Below, piece after piece: positions 1-9,506 of a stretch of 64,000 bases of DNA. Both the position numbers and the translations under genes were made by a program. This DNA is from an uncultured Winogradskyella sp. (GTDB lineage Bacteria; Bacteroidota; Bacteroidia; Flavobacteriales; Flavobacteriaceae): contig NZ_CANMXL010000003.1 of NCBI RefSeq assembly GCF_947501905.1, positions 124,001 to 188,000 on the forward strand, written 5' to 3'. The notes below the pieces were generated by a model that did no database searches, was not told where the DNA came from, and saw only the letters and a program-made list of their open reading frames with translations. Positions within the stretch are counted from its first letter, which is position 1. Each line of letters opens with the position of its first letter.

Positions 1-1
1 A

Positions 2-826
2 CCTTTACTAGTTGCTTTTACTTCTTTATTCTTTTTAAGTTATAAAAAGCACACGCTCATTCTTAATGTAAGTGATTTATGGCCAAAAGCCGGCTTAGAA
101 CTTGGTGCTATTAAACAAGGTTTTAGCTATAGGATGCTTCAAAAAATAGAACGTTTTAATTATAATAAAGCTGATTTAATTTTAGGGCAAAGTGAAGAAA
201 TATTAGCCCATATCAGAACTATTGTTCCAAAAACAGAAACTTTACTTTATAGAAATTTTCCAAATTTCTTACCTCCAAAAATTGAAGCTAATAACGTAGG
301 TCATTTAACAAAAATAAAAATCGTTTATGCTGGACTTTTAGGTGTTGCACAGGGCGTTTTGAAACTATGCAAAAACCTAGATTATTCTAAGATAGAGTTT
401 CATATTTATGGTTCCGGAGCTGAGGAAATCCTGATTAAAAACTTCATAAACAACAATCCCGAATTACCAATTACTTTTCATGGAAGTGTGTCGAGAAAAG
501 AGCTGCATCGAGAACTTTTAAAATATGATGCGACAATCATTCCGCTGTTAAACAGAATTTATGGCTCTGTGCCTTCAAAGATTTTTGAATACTCAAGGCT
601 TGGTTTGCCTATCATCTATTTTGGCGGTGGTGAAGGAGAAAGTATAGTTAAAGACCATAAACTAGGTTGGGTAGCAGAAGCTGGGAATTATACTGCTTTA
701 AATGATGTTATTTCTCAACTTCAACGTTCTGATTTTGATTCGGACTTAAAAATACAAATACAAAATACAGCTATTAAAAATTTTGATGCTTCTGAGCAAT
801 TAAAAGTGTTAAATTCATATGTTTAA
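2..826 (+). CDS. GT4-type glycosyltransferase, 5' end cut by window start
   Basis: The reading frame is open from base 2, so the gene begins outside the window; the ATG at 134 is internal. The upstream codons read VSDLWPKAGLELGAI, the kind of segment seen in WbuB-like GT4 transferases between the two Rossmann domains. The visible part is the C-terminal nucleotide-sugar-binding half, with IVYAGLLGVAQG, an E-rich donor site and the SKIFEYSRLGLPIIYFGGGEGE stretch (an EX7E-like region). It probably transfers a sugar in the cytoplasm onto a lipid-linked glycan. It is the only plus-strand gene in the glycan region and its stop codon overlaps the stop of the convergent sugar-phosphate transferase by 3 bases. 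The acceptor and sugar cannot be told. Confidence 0.85.
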   Translation, partial: PLLVAFTSLFFLSYKKHTLILNVSDLWPKAGLELGAIKQGFSYRMLQKIERFNYNKADLILGQSEEILAHIRTIVPKTETLLYRNFPNFLPPKIEANNVGHLTKIKIVYAGLLGVAQGVLKLCKNLDYSKIEFHIYGSGAEEILIKNFINNNPELPITFHGSVSRKELHRELLKYDATIIPLLNRIYGSVPSKIFEYSRLGLPIIYFGGGEGESIVKDHKLGWVAEAGNYTALNDVISQLQRSDFDSDLKIQIQNTAIKNFDASEQLKVLNSYV

Positions 827-2232
827 TAGGCTTTCTCATCACCTTTAATTACAGATATTATTGTTCTTCCTATAATATCCAAATCCAAAAGTATAGACCA
901 ATTTTCTATATAAAAAATGTCATACTTAACACGGTTAATAATGTCTTCATCAGACTTTATTTCGCCTCTGAAACCTTTCACTTGTGCTAAACCTGTTATC
1001 CCTGGCTTTACATTGTGTCTAAAAATAAAATTGTAAGGGTCAATTTTTTTGGAATAAGCATCTGTATAGGATAACATATGTGGCCTTGGACCTACAACCG
1101 ACATTTCTCCTTTTAATACATTTATAAATTGAGGCAATTCGTCAAGGCTAGTTTTTCTTAAAAATCGCCCAATTTTTGTGACTCTATTGTCTTTTTCTTT
1201 TACATAATCTTCCGCATTTGTGGAGTTTATATGTAAGGATCTATACTTATAGCAATTAAACTCCTTATAATTAATACCGTTACGTTTATGTTTATAAAAC
1301 AATGGGCCTTTTGATTCTAATTTAATGAGAATATAAAGGATTAGACTTAACCACGATAATATAAATACAATAACTAATACTGCAAAAACCACATCAAAAA
1401 TACGTTTTAAAACTCTATTGAATGGCTTATTGAGCGCTACTTCTTGAATTGATAAGACAGGTAGATAATTATAAAAATCAGTCTTTAAACGTTTGCTAAA
1501 GAAATTTGTGGTTTTAGGAATAAATTTAATATTAAACTGATTGAGTTCTGCATATTTTACAAAGGTATTTATCTCTTTTTCAGATAATTCATCCATCGCA
1601 CAATATATTTCGTCTATTGACTCATTATCAGAAATAAATGTTATCGCATCTTCTATATTGCCACTAACCCCATCAGTCAAATTACCGCTATAAATACCCA
1701 AGAGATTATAGCCATACTCTTTTTTATCTTTGAAAAAAGCCTTTAATTCCTGTGCCCCTTTAGTATTTCCTATTATTAATACGCGTCTATGATTTCCGTT
1801 GAGATATTGTCTATATCTTTTAAGGGAAAAAAACATTAAAAACTTAATTAAGCCAATAAGAGAAATACTAGTTACAAGATATTTTAAGATTGTTATTTTG
1901 TTAATCTCAATACCTCTATAAAACCCAATGAATGCGAATACTATGACAAAAAATATTAAAAATTGCTTAATTAAAAGTCCTAGAATATTTAATGCTGTAG
2001 TATACCTGTATACATTATAAAATTTTATAGAATACGTTGAAATTAACCAAAGAATACTAGTGTAGATAACAAAAACAGTAGCCTTACTTTTTAAAAAACC
2101 AATAGACCAATACGGCAACCCAAAGGTTTTAAAATCTATAAAATACGAAGCTAAAGAAACAATTATAGCCACATCAAAGAAAATAAGTGCTGGTCTCAAT
2201 AACCAAGAATATCTCCCTCTAATGTAACTCAT
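823..2232 (-). CDS. Long-form polyprenyl glycosyl-phosphotransferase (WcaJ/WbaP-like)
   Basis: This is an integral membrane enzyme that starts glycan assembly by moving a sugar-1-phosphate from a UDP-sugar to undecaprenyl phosphate. Seen: four hydrophobic segments at about residues 15-33, 50-70, 85-105 and 115-136; a cytosolic nucleotide-binding-like domain starting at VLIIGNTKGAQ (about 151); a further membrane helix near 275-298 after KRIFDV; and the sugar-transferase domain with TSLDELPQ (Asp364-Glu365 dyad), SVVGPRP and KPGITGLAQVKG. The 469-aa length fits the long PHPT class. It sits 3 bp after the UDP-xylose synthase gene and is the last gene of the minus-strand run. A second, short-form transferase (8335-8940) occurs in the same locus. 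The sugar specificity is unknown. Confidence 0.9.
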   Translation of the reverse strand: MSYIRGRYSWLLRPALIFFDVAIIVSLASYFIDFKTFGLPYWSIGFLKSKATVFVIYTSILWLISTYSIKFYNVYRYTTALNILGLLIKQFLIFFVIVFAFIGFYRGIEINKITILKYLVTSISLIGLIKFLMFFSLKRYRQYLNGNHRRVLIIGNTKGAQELKAFFKDKKEYGYNLLGIYSGNLTDGVSGNIEDAITFISDNESIDEIYCAMDELSEKEINTFVKYAELNQFNIKFIPKTTNFFSKRLKTDFYNYLPVLSIQEVALNKPFNRVLKRIFDVVFAVLVIVFILSWLSLILYILIKLESKGPLFYKHKRNGINYKEFNCYKYRSLHINSTNAEDYVKEKDNRVTKIGRFLRKTSLDELPQFINVLKGEMSVVGPRPHMLSYTDAYSKKIDPYNFIFRHNVKPGITGLAQVKGFRGEIKSDEDIINRVKYDIFYIENWSILLDLDIIGRTIISVIKGDEKAY

Positions 2233-2235
2233 GCT

Positions 2236-3231
2236 TTAGTGTTTATTATAAGTAGAAAAATCCTTATGTTCCTTTTTATACAACTCCTCCTCGGTTAAAC
2301 CCTTAAAATAATCAAAAGTAATCTTCATACCTTGATTGCGATATACTTTTGGTTGCCAATCTAATAGTTGCTTAGCCAGTGTAATATCTGGTTGCCTTTG
2401 TAAGGGGTCATTTTGAGGTAATGGCTTATATACAATCTTTTGGCTAGAATTACCGAGACTAATAATTTCTTTAGCAAAGTCTAGTATTGTTGTTTCATTT
2501 GGGTTTCCAATATTTACTGGGTAAGAATACTCGGAAAATAGTAGCCTAAATATGCCTTCTACTTGATCATCTACATAACAGAAAGAACGTGTCTGCAAAC
2601 CATCTCCAAAAACAGTTAAATCTTCTCCTCTTAATACTTGTCCCATAAATGCTGGAATAACTCGCCCATCATTTAATCGCATTCTTGGGCCATATGTGTT
2701 AAATATTCTAACTATTCTAACATCTAACCCATGAAATCTATGATAGGCCATGGTTATAGACTCTTGAAAACGTTTGGCTTCATCGTAAACTCCTCTTGGG
2801 CCAATTGAGTTAACATTACCAAAGTATGATTCTGGCTGAGGGTGAACTAATGGGTCTCCGTACACTTCTGATGTAGAGGCAACAAGGATTCTGGCTTTTT
2901 TAGCTTTTGCTAAACCCAATAAATTATGTGTCCCTAAAGACCCAACTTTTAGTGTCTGGATAGGTATCTTAAGGTAATCAATAGGACTTGCTGGTGATGC
3001 AAAATGAAGTATATAATCTAAATCTCCATCAATTTTAATAAACTCTGTGACATCATGTTCAATAAACCTGAAGTTTGAATGATTATCTAAATGAGAAATA
3101 TTTTTTTTATCTCCTGTAATAAAATTATCCATTCCAATAACCGAAAACCCTTCATGAATAAATCTATCACATAAGTGTGAACCGAGAAATCCTGCTGCTC
3201 CGGTTATTAATATGGTTTTTTTAGAGTTCAT
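2236..3231 (-). CDS. uxs: UDP-glucuronate decarboxylase (UDP-xylose synthase)
   Basis: This extended short-chain dehydrogenase converts UDP-glucuronate to UDP-xylose with bound NAD+. Seen: the N-terminal dinucleotide motif [10 protein letters not shown] (residues 10-19), TSEVYGDP (about 120), the catalytic pair Tyr149-x3-Lys153 in YDEAKR, and the UXS-like block [16 protein letters not shown] followed by [14 protein letters not shown]. The 331-aa length matches bacterial UXS. Its start codon overlaps the stop of the upstream UDP-glucose dehydrogenase by one base, so the two consecutive steps UDP-Glc to UDP-GlcA to UDP-Xyl are translationally coupled. A plain UDP-GlcA epimerase is the main alternative but fits the motif pattern less well. 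Confidence 0.88.
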   Translation of the reverse strand: MNSKKTILITGAAGFLGSHLCDRFIHEGFSVIGMDNFITGDKKNISHLDNHSNFRFIEHDVTEFIKIDGDLDYILHFASPASPIDYLKIPIQTLKVGSLGTHNLLGLAKAKKARILVASTSEVYGDPLVHPQPESYFGNVNSIGPRGVYDEAKRFQESITMAYHRFHGLDVRIVRIFNTYGPRMRLNDGRVIPAFMGQVLRGEDLTVFGDGLQTRSFCYVDDQVEGIFRLLFSEYSYPVNIGNPNETTILDFAKEIISLGNSSQKIVYKPLPQNDPLQRQPDITLAKQLLDWQPKVYRNQGMKITFDYFKGLTEEELYKKEHKDFSTYNKH

Positions 3232-4529
3232 TATCTCCCTATTGATATATAATCAAATCCTTCTTTTTCTATATCTTCAATATCATAAAGGTTTCTTCCA
3301 TCAAATATTGATTGACCTCTCATTAAATCTTTAACTTTTTTAAAGTCTGGTGTTCTAAATACACTCCACTCCGTACAGATTATTAATGTTTCTGCATTTT
3401 TTAGAGCGTCATACATACTTTCAGCGTAAGAAATTTTATCTCCTAATTTTTGTTTTATATTGGTCATTGCTTCTGGATCGTATGCAGATATATTGCAGTT
3501 ATATTTTAAAAGTGCATTTATAATTTCTAAAGATGGAGCTTCTCTAATATCGTCGGTTTCTGGTTTAAATGCTAACCCCCAAATAGCTATGTTTTTCCCT
3601 TGTAAATCATTATTAAAATATGCCTCTATCTTTGGTATTAGAGCTAGCTTTTGCTTACTATTAACATCTATAACTGCATTGAGAATTTTAAAATCATACC
3701 CCATATCAACACCAGATTTATGAAGTGCTTTTACATCTTTAGGGAAACATGAACCTCCATATCCTATTCCAGGAAAAAGGAAGCGCTTTCCAATTCTTGA
3801 ATCTGTACCCATTCCTATTCTAACTTTATCTACATCTGCACCAACCTTTTCGCAGTAGTTGGCAATCTCATTCATAAACGTAATCTTAGTAGCTAAAAAT
3901 GCATTTGAAGCATATTTTGTGAGTTCAGCAGATTTCTCATCCATAATAATAATTGGATTTCCCGACCTCACATATGGGTTGTACAGTTTTCTCATTTTTT
4001 CGATAGCACGCTCACTACTCGAGCCAATTACTATTCGTTCAGGTTTTAGGAAGTCATCAACAGCAAAACCTTCTCTTAAAAATTCTGGGTTACTTACTAC
4101 ATCAAATTCTATACTTGTATGCTGAGAAATAGACGCTTCAACTTTTTCTGATGTTCCTACTGGTACTGTACTTTTATCTACAATAATTTTATATTCAGTA
4201 ATGCGCTTTCCTATATCCTCGGCCACACCAAGAACATATTTTAAATCTGCCGAACCGTCTTCATCTTCTGGGGTTGGTAATGCTAAAAAAATAATCTCAC
4301 CATGATCTAAACCATCTTGGAGTTGAGTTGAAAATTTAAGACGACCTGCATTAATATTTCTTTCAAAAAGAACGTCTAGATGAGGCTCATAAATCGGAAC
4401 CTCCCCTTTTTTCATCCTTTTTATTTTGTCTTCGTCAATGTCTATACAAATTACATCATTGCCTGTTTCTGCAAGGCAAGTCCCTGTTACAAGCCCTACA
4501 TAACCCGTTCCTACTACCGTAATGTTCAT
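3231..4529 (-). CDS. ugd: UDP-glucose 6-dehydrogenase
   Basis: This enzyme oxidises UDP-glucose to UDP-glucuronate with two NAD+. Seen: the N-terminal Rossmann motif [10 protein letters not shown] (residues 7-16), STVPVGTS (about 120-127), NPEFLREG, and the catalytic cysteine Cys261 in [10 protein letters not shown]; the C-terminal UDP-binding domain contains [16 protein letters not shown]. The 432-aa length is typical of bacterial UGD. It lies 3 bp after the WbpM/PglF-like dehydratase and overlaps the UDP-xylose synthase gene by 1 bp, making a cassette that supplies uronate and pentose donors. It differs clearly from the second nucleotide-sugar dehydrogenase at 18951-20228, which looks specific for UDP-HexNAc. 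Confidence 0.95.
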   Translation of the reverse strand: MNITVVGTGYVGLVTGTCLAETGNDVICIDIDEDKIKRMKKGEVPIYEPHLDVLFERNINAGRLKFSTQLQDGLDHGEIIFLALPTPEDEDGSADLKYVLGVAEDIGKRITEYKIIVDKSTVPVGTSEKVEASISQHTSIEFDVVSNPEFLREGFAVDDFLKPERIVIGSSSERAIEKMRKLYNPYVRSGNPIIIMDEKSAELTKYASNAFLATKITFMNEIANYCEKVGADVDKVRIGMGTDSRIGKRFLFPGIGYGGSCFPKDVKALHKSGVDMGYDFKILNAVIDVNSKQKLALIPKIEAYFNNDLQGKNIAIWGLAFKPETDDIREAPSLEIINALLKYNCNISAYDPEAMTNIKQKLGDKISYAESMYDALKNAETLIICTEWSVFRTPDFKKVKDLMRGQSIFDGRNLYDIEDIEKEGFDYISIGR

Positions 4530-4532
4530 AAA

Positions 4533-6500
4533 TTAACTTGCTTTTTCTTTTCTTTTATCAAACTTTTCATAGTCTGAATTCATGCTGAGAAATTCGGGAA
4601 CAATTTCTTTCATTTTCTTTACTATTTCGTTTTTATTTTCTGATTTGGCTACCTCTACAAGTTCAAGAATATCTTTGTTGATATCCCCGTAAGCATAGGT
4701 TTCTACTTTAGCAATCATTATTTTATTGTTATAAGTAGGAAGAGTAGAAGATTTCTCATTTAATAACTCCTCATATAACTTCTCGCCAGGTCTTAATCCA
4801 ATAACTTTTATATCTATATCTTTATAAGGTGTGTAACCAGCTAGTCTAATAATTTTTTTTGCTAAATCTATAATCTTGACAGCCTCTCCCATATCAAAAA
4901 TAAAAACCTCTCCTCCGTTACCCATAGCTCCAGCTTCGATTACTAATTGACATGCTTCTGAAATAGTCATAAAATAACGTATAATATCTGGATGCGTAAT
5001 TGTTATTGGCCCACCTTCTTCGATTTGCCTTTTGAATAGTGGTACAACTGAGCCATTACTTCCTAATACGTTACCAAATCTAGTAGTAACATAGCTAGTT
5101 GATGTTTTGATATCTTTTTTTACGTGCTCTTGAAGTGCTTGTACATAGATTTCTGCTATACGCTTTGAAGCGCCCATAACGTTACTAGGATTTACAGCTT
5201 TATCTGTAGAAACCATAACAAATTTTTGAGCATTATACTTATGAGCCAAATCTGCAATATTCTTTGTCCCTAAGACATTTGCAAATATTGCTTGAGCTGG
5301 AAAGCTTTCCATCAAAGGCACATGTTTGTATGCTGCTGCATGGAATACGACATCTGGTTTATTTTCTAAAAAAAGTGATTCTGTTCTTGTAGAGTCTCTA
5401 ATATCTAATACAACTGCTTGAAAATTTAAGTCAGGAAATGTGTTCTTTATTTCTAATTGGATTTGATATAAAGGAGATTCTGCTTGATCAATTATTATAA
5501 GTTTTTTGGGCTTATACCCAGCAACTTGTCTTACTATTTCACTGCCAATTGATCCTGCTCCGCCTGTAACAAAAACACATTTATTAAATATTTCTTTTGC
5601 AACCAGCTTATTATCTAATTTAATAGGGTCTCGCTCTAAAATATCTTCAATTTGGATTTTCTCAATTTGACTAGTAATATTTTTATTCTCTTCTATGTCA
5701 GAGATTAAAGGCGCTCTATATACTTTAATATTATAATCCAAGCATTTATCAATTAGAGCAATGCTCTCTGTTTTACTCATTTGCTTATCGGCAAGGATTA
5801 ATGCCTGAGCTTTATGGATTCTAAGTGTAACGGCAATATTTCTTTGTATGCTTATTATTGGTAAGCCTAATATTTGCTTACTCTTGTTTCTTAATGATTT
5901 ATCTATAAAGCCCAATACTGTATATCGATTTGGCTTCTCTGACTTTAAAGCACTAGCTATAGCAATTGCATTTTCATCTGTGCCATAAACCAACACTTTA
6001 AGTTCATTTTCTTTGTTGCTATAATTAAGGTAAACTTCGAAAATTTGTTTTACAATAACCCTGAAAAGAAATAGACCACAAAATGATATGAATGAGTAGA
6101 TAAAAAGTACTGGAACAAAAATTATTTCAGTAGAACTATATAAGTAATATATATAATATGCTGTTAGCATAATTATAATAGTCGATAGCGAAGCAACTAA
6201 AAACCTTACGGCATCCAAAAATGTAGAATGTCTTATGAGTCCAGCATAAGTACGATAGAGAATAAAAAAAGCTATGTTAACTGAAATTATTACAATCTCT
6301 GTTGTAGAAAAAGAAAATTCGAAAATTTGATTTTTTATCTTGCTAATAATGAGCTTAGTAACAAGAAGTGAAAGCATTATAATGGCAGAATCAAACCCTA
6401 AAATCGCCCACCTTGGCAAATAGCCTATGTTTTTAAAATCTAGTCTCTTTTTACTCGATTCTAATACCTGTAATAGCGCTTGTTTAAATCTTTTGAACAT
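4533..6500 (-). CDS. pglF: Membrane UDP-GlcNAc 4,6-dehydratase (PglF/WbpM/CapD-like)
   Basis: This enzyme makes the UDP-4-keto-6-deoxy-GlcNAc precursor for UDP-bacillosamine-type sugars. Seen: an N-terminal membrane region with four hydrophobic segments (about 35-55, 68-82, 100-122, 128-150), a cytosolic domain starting VLVYGTDENA (about 169), and the catalytic SDR domain with VTGGAGSIGSE (311-321). The usual catalytic tyrosine is a methionine, Met442-x3-Lys446 in NVMGASKR, as in the FlaA1/PglF/WbpM dehydratases. The 655-aa length fits. It is followed downstream by ugd and preceded by the matching aminotransferase after an 88-bp gap. The gene symbol is assigned by family and context; a FucNAc- or QuiNAc-pathway role is possible. 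Confidence 0.87.
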   Translation of the reverse strand: MFKRFKQALLQVLESSKKRLDFKNIGYLPRWAILGFDSAIIMLSLLVTKLIISKIKNQIFEFSFSTTEIVIISVNIAFFILYRTYAGLIRHSTFLDAVRFLVASLSTIIIMLTAYYIYYLYSSTEIIFVPVLFIYSFISFCGLFLFRVIVKQIFEVYLNYSNKENELKVLVYGTDENAIAIASALKSEKPNRYTVLGFIDKSLRNKSKQILGLPIISIQRNIAVTLRIHKAQALILADKQMSKTESIALIDKCLDYNIKVYRAPLISDIEENKNITSQIEKIQIEDILERDPIKLDNKLVAKEIFNKCVFVTGGAGSIGSEIVRQVAGYKPKKLIIIDQAESPLYQIQLEIKNTFPDLNFQAVVLDIRDSTRTESLFLENKPDVVFHAAAYKHVPLMESFPAQAIFANVLGTKNIADLAHKYNAQKFVMVSTDKAVNPSNVMGASKRIAEIYVQALQEHVKKDIKTSTSYVTTRFGNVLGSNGSVVPLFKRQIEEGGPITITHPDIIRYFMTISEACQLVIEAGAMGNGGEVFIFDMGEAVKIIDLAKKIIRLAGYTPYKDIDIKVIGLRPGEKLYEELLNEKSSTLPTYNNKIMIAKVETYAYGDINKDILELVEVAKSENKNEIVKKMKEIVPEFLSMNSDYEKFDKRKEKAS

Positions 6501-6588
6501 CTATTGACTTACTATTCTTAATGTAAGCAAATATCTTAATTATAATCAGAATACAGAAATTAATCAGTTTAATGAATTAAAGAGATTT

Positions 6589-7728
6589 CTAGTTATCGTT
6601 AATAAAGCTCTTAATTGAATTAAAAATTCTACCCTTATCTTTTGTTTTGAGATTAGATCCACTAGGTAGACAAAGACCATTTTTAAATAGATTTTCACCT
6701 ACATCACCTCCATAATAAGGTGCTTTTTTAAATATCGGCTGAAGATGCATTGGCTTCCAAAGCGGCCTTGATTCAATGTTATCTTCCCATAAAGCAAGTC
6801 GTAAGTCTTCGCGTGAGAACCCTGCTGTTTTTTCATCAACAGTGATGCAACTTAACCAATGATTTGAGAAATAGTCGTCATTTGGTTCTTCAAATACTGT
6901 GACACCAACTACATCTTTGAATATGTTTTTGTAAAATGCCTGCATGCCTCTTCGAAGCTCGATATGTTTATCCAATACTTCCATTTGTCCTCTACCAATT
7001 CCTGCCACTATGTTGCTCATTCGGTAGTTGTAACCAATTTCAGAGTGTTGGTAATGTGGCGCATCATCTCTGGCTTGTGTTGCTAAGAAGATTGCCTTCT
7101 TTTTGGCTACTTCGTCGTTACATACAATAGCGCCACCACCAGAAGTTGTGATGATTTTGTTTCCGTTGAATGATAAAGCCGCATACTTGCCAAACGTTCC
7201 GCAGTTTTTTCCTTTGTAGGTTGAACCTAATGATTCTGCTGCATCTTCTATAACTGCAATCTCGTATTTGTTAGCAATGGCTACGATTTCGTCTATTTTG
7301 GCAGGCATTCCGTATAAGTGCACAGGAATAATCGCCTTTGGTTTTTTTCCATTTGCGACTCTATCCTCAATAGCAGCTTCTAGGTGTTTTGGACACATGT
7401 TCCATGTTTCTATTTCACTATCAATAAATACTGGGGTCGCTCCTTGATATAGAATCGGATTCGCAGAAGCGGAAAAAGTCATACTCTGACAAATAACCTC
7501 ATCACCAGCAGTAACACCTGCTAGAATCAATGCTAAATGAATTGCAGCAGTTCCAGATGCTAAGGCACCTATTTTTTTTGTAGTATTTAAAAACTGCATT
7601 AAATCATTTTCAAACCCTATTACATTTGGCCCAAGCGGAGCGATCCAATTGGTGTCAAATGCTTCGTGAATGTATTTTAATTCGTTTCCGCCCATGTGCG
7701 GAGATGAAAGCCAAATTCTTGATTTCAT
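6589..7728 (-). CDS. pglE: PLP-dependent nucleotide-sugar aminotransferase (PglE-like)
   Basis: This DegT/DnrJ/EryC1/StrS family enzyme would transfer an amino group to C4 of the keto-sugar made by the adjacent dehydratase. Seen: the PLP site with EDAAESLGS (Asp162 near the pyridine nitrogen) and the Schiff-base lysine Lys191 in SFNGNKIITTSGGGA; GVTAGDEVICQSMTFSASAN near residue 71; length 379 aa. It is 2 bp from the acetyltransferase gene, and the order dehydratase, aminotransferase, acetyltransferase, phosphosugar transferase matches the bacillosamine pathway. Substrate identity is inferred from context; perosamine-type aminotransferases belong to the same family. Confidence 0.87.
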   Translation of the reverse strand: MKSRIWLSSPHMGGNELKYIHEAFDTNWIAPLGPNVIGFENDLMQFLNTTKKIGALASGTAAIHLALILAGVTAGDEVICQSMTFSASANPILYQGATPVFIDSEIETWNMCPKHLEAAIEDRVANGKKPKAIIPVHLYGMPAKIDEIVAIANKYEIAVIEDAAESLGSTYKGKNCGTFGKYAALSFNGNKIITTSGGGAIVCNDEVAKKKAIFLATQARDDAPHYQHSEIGYNYRMSNIVAGIGRGQMEVLDKHIELRRGMQAFYKNIFKDVVGVTVFEEPNDDYFSNHWLSCITVDEKTAGFSREDLRLALWEDNIESRPLWKPMHLQPIFKKAPYYGGDVGENLFKNGLCLPSGSNLKTKDKGRIFNSIKSFINDN

Positions 7729-7730
7729 AG

Positions 7731-8342
7731 TTATTTGTTGTTGTACTTTTTTATTTTTCCTGGATTTCCCACCACTACAGCATAGTCAGGAACATCACTA
7801 ATGATGACTGCCCCTGCTCCAATGGTTACCCATTTTCCAACTGTTATGTTTGGAATGATGATTGCACCTGCGCCAATATGTGAACCTTCGCCAATGTGTA
7901 CGTTTCCTGTAATGGTTGCATTTGGTGAAATATGTACAAAGTCTTCTATTTGACAATCATGTTCAATAACTGCAGCCGTATTGATAATGACGTGTTTTCC
8001 TATTGAAGTGTCTGCGTTTATAATAGAGCTATTCATTATAACAGTTCCTTCTTCTATAGTTACCTTAGATGAAATAGTTGCTGTTTTGTGAATGAGCGTA
8101 GTAAACCCATTTATAATTTTTTTACTTATCAACTTTCGAAGTTGATTATTTCCTATGCTAATTACAAATTTATTTTCTTTGTATGCTTGCATTTCTTTAG
8201 AAGTAACAACACATATATCATCAATAAATCCATTTTGAGGATTATCATCAACAAATACCTCAACCACTATGTTTATGCTACTTGCAACATCTTTAACAAC
8301 TTTTCCATGTCCACTTGCGCCATATAGACAAATTTTACTCAT
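7731..8342 (-). CDS. pglD: UDP-4-amino-sugar N-acetyltransferase (PglD-like)
   Basis: This enzyme acetylates the C4 amine of the UDP-amino-sugar using acetyl-CoA. Seen: an N-terminal Rossmann-like sugar-nucleotide domain opening [12 protein letters not shown], then a left-handed beta-helix of hexapeptide repeats from about residue 88 to 190. The catalytic histidine region is VIEHDC (His128), followed by [17 protein letters not shown] and GAGAVI. The 203-aa length is typical of PglD/NeuD-type enzymes. It overlaps the upstream phosphosugar transferase by 8 bp and abuts the aminotransferase, so the three steps are coupled. A NeuD-like sialic acid O-acetyltransferase has the same fold, but the context favours PglD. 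Confidence 0.87.
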   Translation of the reverse strand: MSKICLYGASGHGKVVKDVASSINIVVEVFVDDNPQNGFIDDICVVTSKEMQAYKENKFVISIGNNQLRKLISKKIINGFTTLIHKTATISSKVTIEEGTVIMNSSIINADTSIGKHVIINTAAVIEHDCQIEDFVHISPNATITGNVHIGEGSHIGAGAIIIPNITVGKWVTIGAGAVIISDVPDYAVVVGNPGKIKKYNNK

Positions 8343-8940
8343 TTCCTGTAAATTTTATGGTAGTTGCTTGATTTTTAGTATTAATATTTTCAGAGCGTAA
8401 AACTTTTATAATAGTTTTAAGTATTATTTTAATATCAAGCAAAAAGCTTATATTTTCCACATACCAGACATCGTATTCAAATTTCTTTTCCCAACTAATA
8501 GCATTTCTCCCGTTCACTTGTGCCCATCCTGTTATCCCTGGTTTAATTTTATGTCTCATTCTTTGGGTTTCAGTGTACAATGGTAAATATTCTGGTAATA
8601 AAGGTCTTGGGCCAACAACACTCATATCCCCTTTTAAAACATTAATTAATTGAGGTAATTCATCTAAGGACGTTTTTCTAACTAATTTACCTATTGACGT
8701 TAATCTTTTAATGTCTGGAAGTAAATTACCATTGGAATCCTTTTTATCGTTCATTGTTTTGAACTTTATAACTTTAAAAATGTTTCCTCCTTTACCTGGT
8801 CTTTTCTGAAAAAAGAACGCAGATCCATTATTATTAACTAACAATAATAAAAAAACAATGAAAAATATAGGAGAAAAGATAACTAAGCCAACTATCGCCA
8901 TACATATATCTATTATCCTTTTAAAAACATTTTTATACAT
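8335..8940 (-). CDS. pglC: Short-form phosphoglycosyl transferase (PglC-like)
   Basis: This monotopic membrane enzyme transfers a phospho-sugar, here probably phospho-diNAcBac, to undecaprenyl phosphate. Seen: a single N-terminal hydrophobic re-entrant helix (about residues 12-36), FKVIKFKTM, the catalytic dyad Asp93-Glu94 in [24 protein letters not shown] and [14 protein letters not shown]. The 201-aa length is that of the minimal PglC class with no extra N-terminal domain. It overlaps the pglD-like gene by 8 bp and follows a lipoprotein gene by 5 bp. It is the second initiating transferase of this locus, the other being the 469-aa protein at 823-2232. Confidence 0.9.
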   Translation of the reverse strand: MYKNVFKRIIDICMAIVGLVIFSPIFFIVFLLLLVNNNGSAFFFQKRPGKGGNIFKVIKFKTMNDKKDSNGNLLPDIKRLTSIGKLVRKTSLDELPQLINVLKGDMSVVGPRPLLPEYLPLYTETQRMRHKIKPGITGWAQVNGRNAISWEKKFEYDVWYVENISFLLDIKIILKTIIKVLRSENINTKNQATTIKFTGNE

Positions 8941-8945
8941 TGATA

Positions 8946-9506
8946 TTACATTGATAAAGAATCTAATGCCCTTTTGTTTAACATAATAACTGGTAAATGA
9001 ACATTATCAACTTTTTTAGAGCTTATAACTCCGTTAATATCGTCAAAACTAACATACTTAGTAACAGATATAAAGTCTTTAAAATTATCTTTATTTACTT
9101 TTATAATTATTTCGTCTGTTATTAATTTAATTTCATTGAGTTTAATTTTATGATTTTCATCTCCTCCCATTATTAACTGAACATATAATGGAAAATCATT
9201 AGCTTGTAAATCATACTCTCCGCTTATAACTTGTCTTGTATTAATATCTGCCTCTTTAACAGAGTGGTATTTTATTAAGGGCTTGATTTCTGTATTAGGG
9301 TTTCGAAATTTTATCTGAAAAATACCTTTTGTATCGGTTTCGAAATCCATTTCAACTTTTAAACTAAAATTCTCTAATAATTCTGGTTTTTCTATTACTA
9401 CTTCTGTTTTCTCTTTTTGTTTTTCAGGTTCTTTTTTATCTGATTTACATGAAATTATTAAATTAATTAAAAGCAGTAATACTATTTTTTGATATTTATT
9501 TTTCAT
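8946..9506 (-). CDS. Small lipoprotein of unknown function in the glycan locus
   Basis: I do not recognise this family. The 186-aa product begins with a short hydrophobic signal ending [18 protein letters not shown], which fits a lipoprotein signal peptide with the Cys at about residue 20 followed by a Lys/Glu-rich linker. The rest looks like a compact beta-rich domain. It overlaps the upstream glycosyltransferase stop by 11 bp and is followed 5 bp later by the pglC-like gene, so it is co-transcribed with the sugar genes. A periplasmic or outer-membrane role connected with the glycan is inferred from position only. Confidence 0.7.
   Translation of the reverse strand: MKNKYQKIVLLLLINLIISCKSDKKEPEKQKEKTEVVIEKPELLENFSLKVEMDFETDTKGIFQIKFRNPNTEIKPLIKYHSVKEADINTRQVISGEYDLQANDFPLYVQLIMGGDENHKIKLNEIKLITDEIIIKVNKDNFKDFISVTKYVSFDDINGVISSKKVDNVHLPVIMLNKRALDSLSM

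Noticed and set aside
3460-4577. Plus-strand frames of 65-88 aa opposite ugd
   Set aside because: They are antisense shadows of a well-conserved enzyme gene.
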